64,000 bases of DNA from Mariannaea sp. PMI_226 (GCA_024336345.1 JANFOG010000016.1:372001-436000); one strand, 5' to 3'. Numbered from the stretch's first letter, positions 11,078 to 23,503 are shown. Notes: generated by a model not told the origin, from the letters alone. Program-made: numbers and translations.

Positions 11078-11965
11078 TGTAATGGAATTGTTGTGGAAAA
11101 AAGTGAAGTGTACGATACGCCCTCCTCTTGTTTTATTATCTCTATGATATGTACACCACGAGCATCTAGATGTATAAATTGTTAAAATTTAGAACCCCCT
11201 CTATTAGACCTTTTGGAATAAGACTGGGTCTTGTATATATCATATAAAGTGTGACTGCAATTGGATGGGATCCTTTCCGTAGATTTACTAGACAAGTCCT
11301 ATCTCTTCGTCATAAACGTAAAGTAGCCTCAAAGATGAACTTCCAATGGTAACAGGTTCGTCAACTGACTGAACAAACAATTGGTCGAGTGAAGCTTGTA
11401 GATGACCATATCAACATGGGGTGGGAACAAATACTCACCTCCGCGGCTGATCCACCATGAAGTTACAAAAACCCAATAACTCAATTGATGGATCTGCTAA
11501 GAATACGAATTCTTCCCTTGGCAAGTTTACTAATTGCTCCGTTTACTCCGTGCTCCTCTGTAATAACTTACAGAGGTAGTAGACTCACCTAAATGAGCAT
11601 TTGCTCAACCAACTACAAAAATCCTCTTGGGAAGTGGATGTCAATCAATCAATCAACCCAGCCCCCCACCCCACCATCAATCCAGCTTTTCTCACCAAGT
11701 GGACCTGGTTTCCGCCAGTGGATGCAGTTCAATCTCTTCTAACCTATCAGAGCCCGCTTAGCTCTGCGTTCGCACCTCAAAACACACAAATTGCCCTCAA
11801 GCGAGAAAATAGATCACGTGCATTGGCCCACACAATGCAGCTTTGTCTTTAATTTCGTCCACAACTACAAGAAACTTTTTTTTCCCTCTCTTCTTTTTCC
11901 GGTGTCCGACAATTCGCCCAACGCCCAACGCCGAAATCACCCAGTTTCGCTCAACAACCGCCAAG
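11078..11965 (+). promoter_or_regulatory. COX11-RPL26 intergenic region and RPL26 promoter
   Basis: This 0.9-kb stretch has no gene of its own. A pyrimidine run at 11874-11900 lies 66-92 nt before the RPL26 ATG, the arrangement typical of fungal ribosomal-protein transcription starts. A CACGTG E-box lies near 11815, just upstream of it. Confidence 0.45.
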
Positions 11966-12548
11966 ATGGTCAAGGTCTCCTCCCGTAAGTCTCTTTCTTC
12001 TCCCTTTGATGCTCTCAAAGGCATACACGAGCGAGTCGAATTGCGCTTTTTTCCCGACTTTCATGCTGACCGCAATTTTTTCTTGCAGAGGTTTCGTCTT
12101 CCCGACGCAAGAGCCGTGCCGCTCACTTCAAGGCTCCCTCTGACCGCCGCCGTGTCATCATGAGTGCCCCTCTCTCCAAGGAGCTCCGTGAGAAGTACAA
12201 CGTGAGTATTGACTGAAGAAGTTTGCCCTGCCAAAAAAAAAGACAAGTTTTGCTAACCCACATCAATAGGTCCGCTCCATCCCCATCCGCAAGGACGACG
12301 AGGTCACCATTGTCCGTGGCTCCAACAAGGGCCGTGAGGGCAAGGTCACCTCCGTCTACCGCCTCAAGTACGTTATCCACGTCGAGCGCGTCACCCGCGA
12401 CAAGGCTTCCGGCCAGAGCGTTCCCCTGGGTCTCCACCCCTCCAACGTCGTCATCACCAAGCTCAAGCTTGACAAGGACCGTGAGGAGATCCTTGCCCGC
12501 TCCAAGCGCGGCCGTGAGCTCCGTGCCAACACCAAGGTCACCGCTTAA
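11966..12548 (+). CDS. RPL26: 60S ribosomal protein L26 (uL24)
   Basis: Three exons, 11966-11984, 12089-12201 and 12270-12548, encode 136 residues; introns are 104 and 68 nt. The first exon holds only MVKVSS plus one base, usual for ribosomal-protein genes. The protein is the eukaryotic L26/uL24: [27 protein letters not shown] and [20 protein letters not shown], where the KOW motif region follows the IRKDDEV segment and continues [20 protein letters not shown]. It is a large-subunit protein at the polypeptide exit side of 25S rRNA. Codon use is strongly biased to C-ending codons (GTC, AAG, CGC, ACC), as expected for very high expression. That bias also creates a spurious 173-codon frame on the opposite strand. 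An AATAAA follows 26 nt after the stop. Confidence 0.97.
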
Positions 12549-12573
12549 GCGATGAACTCTTGTAATGGCCAAA

Positions 12574-12579
12574 AATAAA
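12574..12579 (+). terminator. Candidate poly(A) signal of RPL26
   Basis: An AATAAA hexamer lies 26 nt after the RPL26 stop in an A-rich context. Fungal poly(A) signals are loose, so this is suggestive only. Confidence 0.4.
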
Positions 12580-14091
12580 AGCTCCTCCAAAAAAACAAAA
12601 ATCCAATACCACACCTCCACTGAGGGACGAAACTTCTTACGCAACGCACAACATGGTTACAAAGTGATGAAGGGAAATGGGCATATACTCCGGCGTTTTG
12701 GGCGATACCGACGTTTTTGAGCGCGGTATACGGGTCTACAGCAGGGTAGATGAATTGAGAATTTCACCGTTCTCGATGGCCATTTCACTCATCCAGTGAA
12801 ATGCTCCATGGGAGGTTTATCCCGAAGCCGTTTTGTCCCCTCCTTGCTCTGACCCCGTGTCAGCGTGACACCCCAAGTTGACATTCCATGTCAACAGTGC
12901 ACGCTCTTGCTTCCACTGATCATCTCCTCTACTAACCTTCCCACCCCCTCCAAATCACAAGGAAACTCCCAAGCCTCGCTGCGAGGTCGTAGAAAATGAA
13001 ATACATTCTGCACATTTCACGTGCTCATATCTAAAGGTAAGTCTCTGTGTAGACGGATGCGTAGTCCACCACCGCTAGGATATCTCCGCGTCAACCACAT
13101 AGATCCATGGTTTTCGAGGTATACGACTGGCGAAGAACAAACCTAGTAGGGACCTATTTTACTATCATAAAGGACCCTGCTCTCGCTAGAAGATTTTCTC
13201 CGAGTCTCAATGAGGTTGGAAATTTGAAGTTGAGGTACATGCCATAAAAGTTTTCAAACCCAATTATAGTTCGAGGTTTGTGCTTCTCTAACCTTTGGGA
13301 CTTGGCCTGAATCTATCGAGAGGTTCGGTTGACCTACCAATCAGGCAAATTCCCTTTCATTTCAAGGGTCGGTCTTTAGCATACAATAATACAAGATGAA
13401 CCAAATTATAAGATTGTCTTTGCTCTCCATTCTCGTCATATCTAACATGGCATCTCAACACAAGTGGTCTCACATTGCTCATTCATTTGGCCTCAACTAA
13501 GCCATATTGTGCCAGAGAATGGTGGACTCGAAGAATACCTCACAAATTGTTAATTCCTAGCTAATGAAGCTTTGAAACAAATCCTAATTCTACTTGTACA
13601 AGAGTTTCTTTGCAAGCTATTCCGCCTTTCCATGTCACGCGCCACCTCAACTCTCATCGCCGACCCATTCCCACCGAGTAGCTGAAGATCTCAGTGTAAT
13701 ACCACAAAAGAGCTCTGTTCCAACGTCCGTCCATGCCTAGGACCACCATATCACAATGTGTACTGTAAAAACTGCGTGGCCTTGGTGCCATCCGGCACTT
13801 GGTGAAGTCTGACCTCTTCCCACTCTCTGCAGGCTGCAAAATATTGGGGACGTTTGGTACGCTGCCACAACTGCCGCAACAAGAATAACATGCTCTCAGT
13901 GTTCTGTTGCACAGGAAAAAGAAAAAAGAAACGGGAAAAAAATAGAAGAATCAAAATAAAGAAAAGAATAACAAAAGTAACCTTATCAAGTCGTAAAGTT
14001 GACAAAAAAGTCTACCACGGGATAAGGAGTGCTCCTCGAATGGGAGGTTGAGCGCCCTCACGTATGCGGTCGGGTAAGTTAGTACTGACCT
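12580..14091. other. Intergenic, no gene seen
   Basis: About 1.5 kb between the convergent ends of RPL26 and the next leftward gene. Only short frames occur. A purine-rich A-tract of about 80 nt (13913-13995) is the only notable composition feature. Confidence 0.45.
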
Positions 14092-16997
14092 TTAACGGGA
14101 CCCTGTTGGCCGAGGACCCTTGGCCTGGCGGATGGGGCCACGATGGGTCTGCTCCGTGTCCCGTTGATCAATAGGAGGACGGTTCTCAACCTGCTTCTCG
14201 ATAGGATTGCCGATAATACGAGAGGTATTGCGCATATCCGCAAGTTTAACCCCCCCTTGGCCTCGAGTGAGAGGGGTAGCGGTGTTGGAAATGGCAGGGC
14301 TTAGTGAGGCAGTTGCATGCCCGGAGTAATGAGGGAGAACACCTTGAGCCGTGGTGGACGAGACCTTTCCTGGTACAGCATTGACACTCGCCTTGCCCTT
14401 CTTCAGCACGGAGCTCAGGATTGTGTTGTCGCGGGTGCGTTTGACCATTCTACAAGCAATTGTCAGCATGTACCATACTCATAACTTATTGACAGCTGAC
14501 CTGTTCTGCTCCATAGCTTGGCGCCCACGAAAGACTAAGCTGTCTTCCTTGTCGGAGCCAGATGAACCACTGGACGCAGAGGAGCCGTTGTCAAGAGTTT
14601 TGCTCTCAGAAGTCTCCTTGGAAGTATCCTTAGAGTTAGCCTTGGTGCTGTTTGACGCAATGACAGAGGAGTCATGTCTGAACTTGATAGGTTGGCTATA
14701 TGATCGGAAGACCTCGCCACTTTGGGTCAAGCAAGAGATTGGACGAGGAATGCCAGGCCCATAGTTGCCAAGTATAGAATCTTCATCGCGTGGCAGTGAC
14801 TCAGATTTAGTAACATCTCCAAGTGGACTGCGAATAGCGTCTAGGCCAGAAATCGCCATTGATTGGAAATGGTCCGTCATCTGTTGATACAAGCTTACGC
14901 TGGCCGTCTCGATCTCAGGATCCAATTCATGAGAACCACGGGGAGTGGAGTGTCTAGGCGGCGATGCAGGATAGAAGTCCTTGCCATCGAACTTTGGCAA
15001 GCCTTGCAGAAGTTCATGTGGAGCTTGGCCCCAGAACAAGTGACGGGCTCGAACCTCATCGTTGGTCAGATCGCGACAATATACATAGTCCGAGTCCCTG
15101 GCCGTCTCGTGGTCGATGCCCTCAGGTAAATGTCCGATCAAGTAAGGTGTTCCCACTCTCATTTTGTCGCGCTTCTTTTCGAAGAAAGACTTCCATGCCG
15201 AGCTACCCTTGGCAGAAATGGATCCATTCGGGACATCGAGGGGTGTTTCCTTAGGATCAAGGGAAGTAGCGACAGGCTTCGGGGTCATGATGGCGGTGAC
15301 GACACTTGAAGTGCTTAAGGCGGCCCGTGGCTGAAATGGTTTAGCCAAGGCAGCGTTAACAGGAAGACCGGAAGGTTTCTTTGGGAAAATATTCTCGCAA
15401 TCTACTGGATTGATGCGGTCCTTCATCCGAGGGAAGGTGGCAACTGGGTTCGCAGGGTCAAGATTGGTAGGAACTCGAGCACGAGTTCTGTCTCGGCTGA
15501 TGTTTGTAGCTTTCGAAGCCGGTTCCTCGAAGGCATATCGCAAGGAAGCTCGATCGCTGATGGTCTCTTGATTCACAGATTTGTTCTCAATCTTCGACGC
15601 CTGCACACGCTCTCCCCCGTAGCGCGTCTCATACTTGGGGTAGTTGTTCCTCTCTTCAGCTAGCTGGCACTCCAGTATTTTCTCAAAGTGTCTGATCTGA
15701 GTCTGAATCGCTCGTGCCTGATCCTCGGTAGATTTCTCGTCAATTTGATGCTTATTGTACTGAAGCTGGTCTTCAAAGTATCTCAGTGACGTGCGAAGAG
15801 TCTCAATCTGCTTCCTTGTAATCTTGCTGGGGCGAATGGAGGAGATTGGGGTGTTGGTCTCAAGGTTTGTGACAGGCCCCATCACGTTCCCGCTCTGCTG
15901 AGAAGTTGTGTGTGTAGGCTTTTCAACCACCATTCCGTGAGTAGCATGATCGACTACATTCCCAGGAGCCATCATCAGTTGGCTATTCATGGGAATGGGA
16001 TGAAAGCCTTGAGCCGGCACCATGTTATATGGGTAGAGTTGGTTGCCGTGTAGCATCACCAACTGACCATTGCACTAGAATGGCCGGTAAGGATCAAATT
16101 GCTCAGGAGGAGAGAGTTGAAAGTTTCTGAGGTTATCAGAGGCGTTGGAGTCGCTCTGCTTATCACTTCGGGATGAGCGGTTGGACTCATGAACCGTTAA
16201 ATCAGGCGACACGTAGTGATTCAAGTTTGGGGTGGGCATAGCATAGCCTCCAGGAATATTGAAACCAAGAGGCAATGGCATGAAGGCCATAGGAGTAGGC
16301 CCAGGAAACACCGCAGGATGGATATTTGAACCCAAGGCATTCATCATCATAGGATTGTAGGAACCATAATGCGACTGCTGCATTGGAAATGGGGCAACTC
16401 CTGACATCGTCTCAAACTGATTCGCCGTAAATTGATTCGCTGTGGCTGAATGGGAACGAGCCGACGCATCACCAGAAGCACGATCTCGGGTCCACTTGTA
16501 AGAGGTTGGCATAGGCGGCGCTCGAGTGTTGGGAACAATACGGCCGCCTGCGGTGACACGGACGTGGGTGGGAGAAACCACGGTTTTATAGAACCTCTGG
16601 AAGCCCTCAGATTGCCGAGTATTATGATCAGCAGGGGCAGTGATGGGTTCACGCTCAGTATGTTCAGAGTCAGATCGGCCTTTGTACTTCCACTCTGACT
16701 CTGTACCGTCAAGCTGTTTGGCAGAAGCGCGATCAGCAACGGCTTTCTTTCTAGTATTCCTGAAAGGTTGCCTGTGCTCTTCTTCGACTTTGGGAAGGGG
16801 CCGAGGATGACCGATTCGAATGATGTTCGCTAGAAAGCTAGTAAGTCTTCATTGTCAGAGTGATGCATTTTGTCACAGTACGCACCAAGGTCAGAATCTT
16901 CCTTGAGTTTTTCCCGTAGCTTTTCAACAATCTCTGGGGGAACATGAGACTGTTTCAGGGCCACAATCTCACTCGCTGAATAGCTCTTAGACTTCAT
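14092..16997 (-). CDS. Ser/Gln/Pro-rich protein of unknown function, interrupted by an in-frame TAG
   Basis: Three exons are seen, 16997-16886, 16829-14501 and 14449-14092, with introns of 56 and 51 nt (GTGCGT...TTCTAG and GTCAGC...TTGTAG). Reading through, this would be a 932-residue protein. At 16077-16075 there is a TAG in the same frame as both flanks, so a literal reading stops at 288 residues. The frame then stays open for about 525 more codons. The N-terminus starts MKSKSYSASEIVALKQSHVP, a short helical motif. Most of the rest is disordered and rich in Ser, Asn, Gln, Met and Pro; a charged coiled stretch of about 60 residues follows the TAG. A more ordered C-terminal part includes RARHLFWGQAPHELLQGLPKF. 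No family is recognised. The TAG may be a real truncation, a base error, part of a missed intron or a readthrough site. I found no strong donor upstream of it. Confidence 0.62.
16075..16077 (-). other. In-frame TAG inside an otherwise open reading frame
   Basis: The minus strand reads TTC TAG TGC AAT. The frame is open for 251 codons before it within exon 2 and about 525 codons after it, with matching low-complexity composition on both sides. TAG itself could be an intron acceptor, but the only phase-compatible upstream donors (GTGTCG, GTTCAT) are poor. Confidence 0.75.
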
Positions 16998-18300
16998 CTT
17001 GATGCAGGCAAAGGCGAAAAAGACGTATGTGAGATGTGTTCGAGAGAATGTTGGACAAAGAAGTGGGATAGGTGCCTAAATCTGGCAGCCCTAGGTTGAA
17101 GTCGACGAATTCAAGAAGTGGAATCGCCTGTTACAAAGTTCTACTAACTGTTAGCGATGCCGGACTTTCAACCTGGAGTTCCAAGAAGGGAGTAAAGCTG
17201 AATTAGGAGTATTTGTTCTATCTCTCCTCCTTTCTTCGAAGCTTGGCAATTAGTGCAATGGGCATAGGTTCCAGAGAAACCCAAATAGCTGTCGTTTAAA
17301 AGCTTTCCCAAGGCCAATACAAAGAAGAAAGAAAGCAATCCCACCAGAACTAGGAAAATATCGGTACTGATGAAATGTTTTGTGTCCCTAAACTCGCATG
17401 GGCTGCTTTGGGAGGAATTCAGTCCAGCACTGAGGGATACCCAACAGGCAAGAGACTGGAGACTTCCATGCTAATGGAGTAGAGAAATAGAGGGAAACTC
17501 GGGTAATCACGATCTGTTCTTAATACACAACGAGCATTGGTAGAACAAAAACCTGAGAACGGAAAAGTGAAGACCAAGAGAAATAATAACTCACCCAAAA
17601 GAAGCTGGCAACTGTTATCAGCGACTGGTAGTCATATAACCCCCTGTTTCTTCCTAAAGCGTCCAACTGGGCAAAAATGAGCAGCGAATGCGAGGAGAGG
17701 AACGTCGTGATAGGTTCTCGCGGAAAAGTCGAGTGAAAAAGGTAGAGACAGACGCCAGCCGGCCAAAGATCAAAGAAAGGAGAAACTAGACGAGGTCGGG
17801 AAGAGGGGACAGAGATGACGAAGAGAAGCAAAGTAGACAAGGGAAACAAAGAGGAAGCAGAGCACTTGGAGCTAAATCTGAAGAAGAGGTTAGTGAAGTG
17901 GGCTGGCTTGAGGATGTTGGTTGGTACGTACAGAGATGGTTCACGAGGAAGGAGCTCTCCCCAGGAGTTTCGGCGGCAGGCAAGAATAGAGGAGGCTTAA
18001 GAAGAAGCTGCTACTATGATGAGACAAAGTCCTAGGGAGCGTCAAGAAGTGTTAGAAGAGAAGAGAGGGATATCTGACCCTGATGAAAACTTACTTTGTT
18101 GTGACTGGGTGGAGAGAAGGCGTGATGCCTGCTCCAGCTGGGACACGACCACCGCGAGTGCAGGTCGATTTTCCCGAAATCTGAATGCAGATGAAAGTAA
18201 AAAGATAGTGAGAGGATGTAAGAACACTACCTCCTTTGTTTGAGGGGTTGTTTGTTATAGAGAAGCGGTGGAGTGTGTGATGTGAAGATATCTCGCAGTC
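16998..18300 (-). other. Long leader with three candidate 5' introns
   Basis: Upstream of the ATG at 16997 the minus strand shows three well-formed introns in non-coding sequence: 18094-18014 (GTAAGT...TTCTAAC...CATAG), 17931-17878 (GTACGT...CACTAAC...TTCTTCAG) and 17594-17553 (GTGAGT...TTCTCAG). The second has a textbook branch site and pyrimidine tract. The sequence between them is pyrimidine-rich, as in fungal 5' untranslated regions. This suggests a leader of over 1 kb with short upstream frames. A separate non-coding RNA is the alternative. Confidence 0.5.
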
Positions 18301-21300
18301 AGGAAGATGGTTTGAAAGGGCAGATTTTGTGAATAGCTATGGGGAGCAGAGAGTTGTTGTTCAGAGGAAAACAATAACAAGGGGAAACGCTCCCGCACAT
18401 GACCTCGTGCCTTGCGCTAGTTTGTCTGCCTTCAGGGGCCATCGCTTTGCAGTCCGTCAACCTGGAGTTGACGGGCCGTCACGGTCTTCATCCATCTCTG
18501 GACTGTGGTCCAATGGCATGGAAGGACTTTAGGGGGGAGTGTATGGGATACTGTGTAGGTAGGTCATTAGTAGCTGGGCTAGAGCTGGTAGAGGTGCTGT
18601 AATAACTGATGATGCCCCCTATCTCCCGCTGCTCCTAGGAGTCGCAGGGGCAATGCGTGGACTACTCCAGCACTGGATGCTAGTACACATTCTATAATCC
18701 ACTGTAGTGATATGATGATGTTCACACTCTGCTTCTATTACTCCTGTATTCCTTGTGTTTAGACGGGGATTATCGGGGGATCATTATTTAGCACCCTTAG
18801 TAGATGATCAAGGAGTCAACTGGTGAACTTTGCAGAACAGAGGAAAGTAAATGCCCTATAAATGAACATATATCATCTTCCAGTCTTCCGTCAAGTCAGT
18901 ATCGGTGACGTTGTTTCGATTCAAGGCGCCATCACCTGAGGAGACCATCGCACTGACCCACAGGATGAGCACGGCATTGGTGGGAAGGGGACTTGTTTTT
19001 ATGTTTTTAATATTAACAGTGAGGACACTGTCTGCAGAGTGCATCGGAAGCCATATTCTGCACAGCTTTTACCCATTTTCCTTTTCAGATAACGTCGCAG
19101 ATACCCTATTCTGTTTCGTTTTGGACACCCTTTCAAGATTCCCCATGGTCAAGAACGCGCCTCCCAGGTCAAACAGTGCTTGTATTGAGGTTATTCAAGG
19201 CAGATATGGTTAGGCAGTCTGTATTTATTGTGGGAAAACGAAGTGGTACTCGTAACGAAGAGAGTTGGCGGCGACATAAATGGGCGCTTTGGAGTGGTCG
19301 AAATTGACCGCCTCACTCAAACGACGGACGGATCCTAAAAGTACAAAACAGGACAACGCGTTAGGTACCGCCATTCTGTTAGTTTGAACGTAGAGAAATA
19401 TGAGGAAAATTTCTAGAATCCATGATATTGAAACCGAATGCTTATAGGGTAAAAGGGGTTTCTGCGACGGAATAGCGAGTCTGTAGTAGGAAAGATTGAA
19501 GAAAGAGAAGGGGAATTGTATTTAGATTCAATATTTACCGTTTACATCGCATACTTTATCGTTGTTGGTAGGAGCTCTGGTGGTTTGAAGCCATAATGGA
19601 TTTTCTAGAAACCTTGGCAAAACAATGAGTCAAATGATGATGCAGCAAGAAGATCTTGGGCTCTGGTCTCGCAATATTCGATGCACAACAAAGGGGGAAA
19701 CCCAAAAGGCTTCCCTCCCTTTCAAAAATCAAAAGAAGGAAAAAATAGGGAGATGAACGCAACCCATGCCATAGAACGCAACACGAAGATTCTCGGCTTC
19801 CATCTTCGATTCCGGCCGTCGTTTCGTAGCCGAGAATCGGTCAACAAACAAAAGATCATCACGGACGCCCTCCGAAGTCGCCCTTCATCCTCGGTGATAC
19901 CAGGCGCTTCAGAATCGTAAGGTATGTCATGAGATGTCAGAAAAAAAAGGCGAGTTTGCCGCAGCAGGCGGCATCTCTCCTACGGCATACCAATGGCAGA
20001 AGGAAAAGACATCTTCTCTCCTGTCTCCCCCTCACTCAAGAGGCCACGGCATCTGGCCGAGCTAGATGCATTGCAATGGAAGGATTCGCTATTAGGCCGA
20101 GTCTGGACTGGCATTGGGTCCGCCCTCTTTTTTTTTTATCCTCCCTAAGCGTGATACTGCGTATCCATCCCTCCCTCCTGATCGTATCGGTCGATGGTTG
20201 ACGTCTTCCTGTGCCGAAGTGGTGAGGCTCCGGAACGGACCGGGACCCTCCTCTTTCTCGGCTTTCGAGCCCCACGAGACGGCGCCGTTCCGGAACAAGC
20301 TTCTCCACGTTTGTTGTCGTCAGCTCATTGGCGAACTCTTCATCTGACGATAGGTAGGTAAGAGGCGTGGAGGCGGTGCAAGGGTGACTCCTGCATATAG
20401 TTCCGGGGGGGTCTTCAGGTCTAAACAGCGTTAGTGACGAGAGAATATAACGTATCCAGGTCGAATCGAAGCATCATTGGTTCTGAATGTAGCCGAGCGT
20501 AGCGGAGAAAAATACACAGACCCCTCCTCACCCTCCCCGGCCGGGATTATCGACGTGTGTGCGGGGGAAGCAAGCTTGGAGAACTGTCTGGGGAAAGGAG
20601 GGAGAGAGGAAAAAGAAAGAATACGTCAGCGGAACAAGTCCCATCCATCACGCAAGGCTATCTGAAAAATCCAGGGGATGGAACCTATGCCCCTGTCAGT
20701 CAAAAGTCGATGCAAAAAATTGTTCAGCCAACTTTGGATGGTCAGACTCAAGGGGAAGAGACCCAATTGGCTGTTGGAAAGGATGAAGCACACGTCCACG
20801 GGCATTTGAGACAATTTTCCCACTCACACTTAGCACTTGACACGCATGGCTGAGTAGCTGGCTGCGAGGCATGATGCAAGGTGAATGCGAGGCCAACGCG
20901 GGGGGGAGGCGAGTGATGTACGTCGTCTAGTCGATGGCTTGTACGACTTGAGGGGGGCTTGCGGCGGAAGACAAAGATGTACGATCGATCCATCGTTATC
21001 TGGGTATCAGCTTTTGGTTTGTTGCTTGTTTTAAACCAGTGCCATCAAACAGAGTGAGTGTGCCCAACACGTTTTGGTAAAGGACCCTGAAGCCGCAATT
21101 GCCTCTCACTACGTAATACAATAGCAGCTGATGGTCTTTTTTGCTCTCACTTATTCATTAGCTACTCAAGTTAACTACCTAGCTACTGCATGAATATGCA
21201 ACTAGCTTGTGACAGCAAGCCCCGTCATAAACTGGGTGGGTTGCTGGCAAACACCTCGGCTCTTTCACAACGGGGAACCCGCTCGCTCGCAGCCAAGCAA

Positions 21301-21638
21301 CCAAGGCATAGGGATCATTTGAAGAAGCTCCAGCCGTGGTACGAAGAATTGCGTGGTTTAATCCCCACGCTCGCATGTTTTGTTTCGCTTTGTTTTGCTT
21401 TTGTTGTGCTTTGCATTCGCTTCCCTCGGCCGAATTCTTTAAATTCTGTTCCCTGCTTCTTCCTCGGATCCGTTGCGTCCGAGAGTGGGTACAAACAACT
21501 GCACAAAGTAGATAGTTACATTACTGTATTGCATGTGTTCCATCATAGAAGCTCAAGAGCGGTTCGGAAATGGTGAGGCGATCGAAAAGAACCGTTTCCC
21601 GCCTAACCTCTCCCCCCCGTCTACGATGATCAGAATCT

Positions 21639-21660
21639 CACACACACACATATACACACA
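21639..21660. repeat. CA dinucleotide repeat
   Basis: A run of CA units broken once by TATA, in non-coding DNA. Confidence 0.8.
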
Positions 21661-22008
21661 CGCTTACTCTCAATCTGGTGTATCCCCCACCCACCCCCCG
21701 GATAGACAAGTGCACACCACCAGCTCAGCCCTCCCACCTTCTTGGCGTTGCCCACGCCGGTAGTAGACGCTTGGCTATATTGACAAGCCTTTTGTTTGAG
21801 ACGATTCCGGCTTTAGTTACACGAAGGGAAAATCTAAAAGAAATCTGACACGGGCCGGGAGGCACAGCTCTGGGGTGGGGGGTCCTTTGCCCTAGATGAC
21901 TTGATGTGCTGAGTTTTGCATGCATCTATTTGCCGGCGAACCGGCTGTTGCCCAAGAACCGTCTGGAAGGGCTCACTCAGCTAAGTTGGGACTTGGGAGA
22001 AGGAGCAT

Positions 22009-22035
22009 GAGAGGGAGAGGGAGAGGGAGAGAGAG
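22009..22035. repeat. GAGAGG microsatellite
   Basis: A short purine tract of four GAGAGG-type units followed by GAGAGAG. Confidence 0.8.
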
Positions 22036-22489
22036 CTGGCCGGAGCGGGGCACTCAAGTCGTTCTGTTCTTCTACCCCGCCATCACGGGGGAGGCTCGTT
22101 TCCCTTACACGGGCCGGAAACGTGGGCCATTAGAATGCGGCTTGCGGCTTGCTCGGTGCTGCGGAGGCTAAGGCCGGGGGGGTGTGATACGGTTGTTGAC
22201 GTAGGTGGATGGGTTCAGCGCGGAATGCGTGTCCCATCTTGTGGATGATGGACAAGTCCCGATCAAACGGCTACTAAAAGATCAATGGTTCCGCCCTATC
22301 GATGTTTGCTGGATTTCTCACCTCACCTCTCAAGCTTCAACCTCAACTCCAAACTGAATATCAGAACAGCCACTAGCCTATACTCTACTTGGTTATACAT
22401 CACTCAACTCCAAAAAAGCTTCAATTGCCCTGCTATCCGCAATATATATAGTATTAGTACTAGTTTTCTTTTTATACAATTATCCCCAG

Positions 22490-22539
22490 GTATGCCTTCA
22501 ACTGCCCTTCAGTTGTCACTGACCTAACACATGTTCCAG
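22490..22539 (+). other. Candidate 5' UTR intron of the SET-domain gene
   Basis: A compact 50-nt intron: donor GTATGC, branch CTAAC at about 22524, acceptor TTCCAG. It lies 53 nt before the ATG of the SET-domain gene and after a TATA-like ATATATATAG, so it fits a leader intron of that transcript. Confidence 0.6.
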
Positions 22540-22592
22540 GCTGTGAATAACATCACCTTTTTCACTCGTCACTCCGCCTATACCCACCCACA

Positions 22593-23503
22593 ATGGCCCC
22601 AATTGTCCCCCACTGGCACCGTCCCTCTCACCCGGACATCCAGGAGGTTATCGAGAACCCTGCCGAGTTCACCACCAAGAGCATTTCTCGTGTCGCCCTC
22701 CCTCCCTTCTCCGTCTTCGCCAAATTCGACTTCCCTCCTTGCACTCCTGCCACTGAGCCCACTTATGCCACTGTCCAGACCGGCCGTGACACCCACCTCA
22801 ATCTCAACAGTGACTTGCTCTACATCAATCACTCTTGCGAGCCCACTCTTGTTAGTCAATCTCCCGAGCTTCCTTTCCCTGGAAACCAACTAAATCCTGG
22901 TGGTAAATGGATATTGGTGTTGTAAGCCATTTGGTTAACGCGAGCGATTGCTCTGATTTAGTTCTTCGATGTGCGCAATTTAAACGTCCTCGTTGGGCCC
23001 AAGGGTCTGAAGCCTGGTGATGAGCTTTCTGTGGGTAGTTTTCTTCACGAAAAGTCTTGAAACCAGTCACTGACTGGTCATAGTTCTTCTATCCCTCAAC
23101 CGAGTGGTCCATGTCCCAGCCCTTCGACTGTCTCTGCAATGCCCCCACTTGCCGAGGCCGTATCTCCGGAGCTCGCGATATGACCGATTCTCAGCTCGAT
23201 GGAGTCTGGCTCAACGGACATATCATCCAACTTCGCGCGGAGCAGCAACAGAGCCGCCGCTCCTCAGACCCTACGGCCGCCGCCCTCCATGACGCTGTCA
23301 CTCATGCCGAAAAGGTCCTTGAGGCCGCTCGTGTCGCCTTCCGCTCGTATGTCAATAGGATCGATATCAACACCAATGGAAATGGTGCCCTGAATGGTAA
23401 AATTGCCAATGGTGGGCTGCATAAGGCGCCTGCTGCAAACCATCGTGGCAATTCCTCAAGGGAGCTTGGTGGCGAGCTGGGAGGAGATACTATCTGCGTT
23501 TAA
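22593..23503 (+). CDS. Small SET-domain protein with post-SET cysteines
   Basis: Three exons, 22593-22850, 22962-23030 and 23084-23503, all joined at codon boundaries, encode 248 residues. The SET signature is in pieces across the exons: YINHSCEP at the end of exon 1 (NHSC at 79-82), GLKPGDELS in exon 2, then FFYPSTEW opening exon 3. A post-SET-like cysteine cluster follows (CLC at 125-127, C132 in CNAPTCRG). These are the cofactor and lysine channel elements of SET methyltransferases. The N-terminal part of the domain, including the usual GxG, is not evident, so this is a reduced SET protein of the type common in fungi, with unknown substrate. After residue 150 a helical, Ala-rich and then Asn/Gly-rich tail shows no known domain. 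Frame continuity through both introns is exact. Confidence 0.85.

Larger units (their letters stand above)
18301..22489. other. Long intergenic region, no gene supported
   Basis: About 4.2 kb with no frame that has a convincing start, family motif or splice pattern. A frame at 18905-19213 begins only with GTG. Low-complexity tracts include (CA)n at about 21639-21660 and GAGAGG repeats at about 22009-22035. Near 22442 an ATATATATAG box may be the TATA element of the SET-domain gene. Confidence 0.45.

Noticed and set aside
12123..12644. 173-codon frame on the strand opposite RPL26
   Set aside because: It lies over the highly biased RPL26 exons; strong third-position C use leaves the opposite strand free of stops. 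It has no family motif.
17520..17849. 109-codon hydrophobic frame on the minus strand
   Set aside because: It coincides with a pyrimidine-rich leader containing good introns; the hydrophobicity follows from T-rich sequence.
18905..19213. 102-codon frame on the plus strand
   Set aside because: It has only a GTG start and no family features or splice support.
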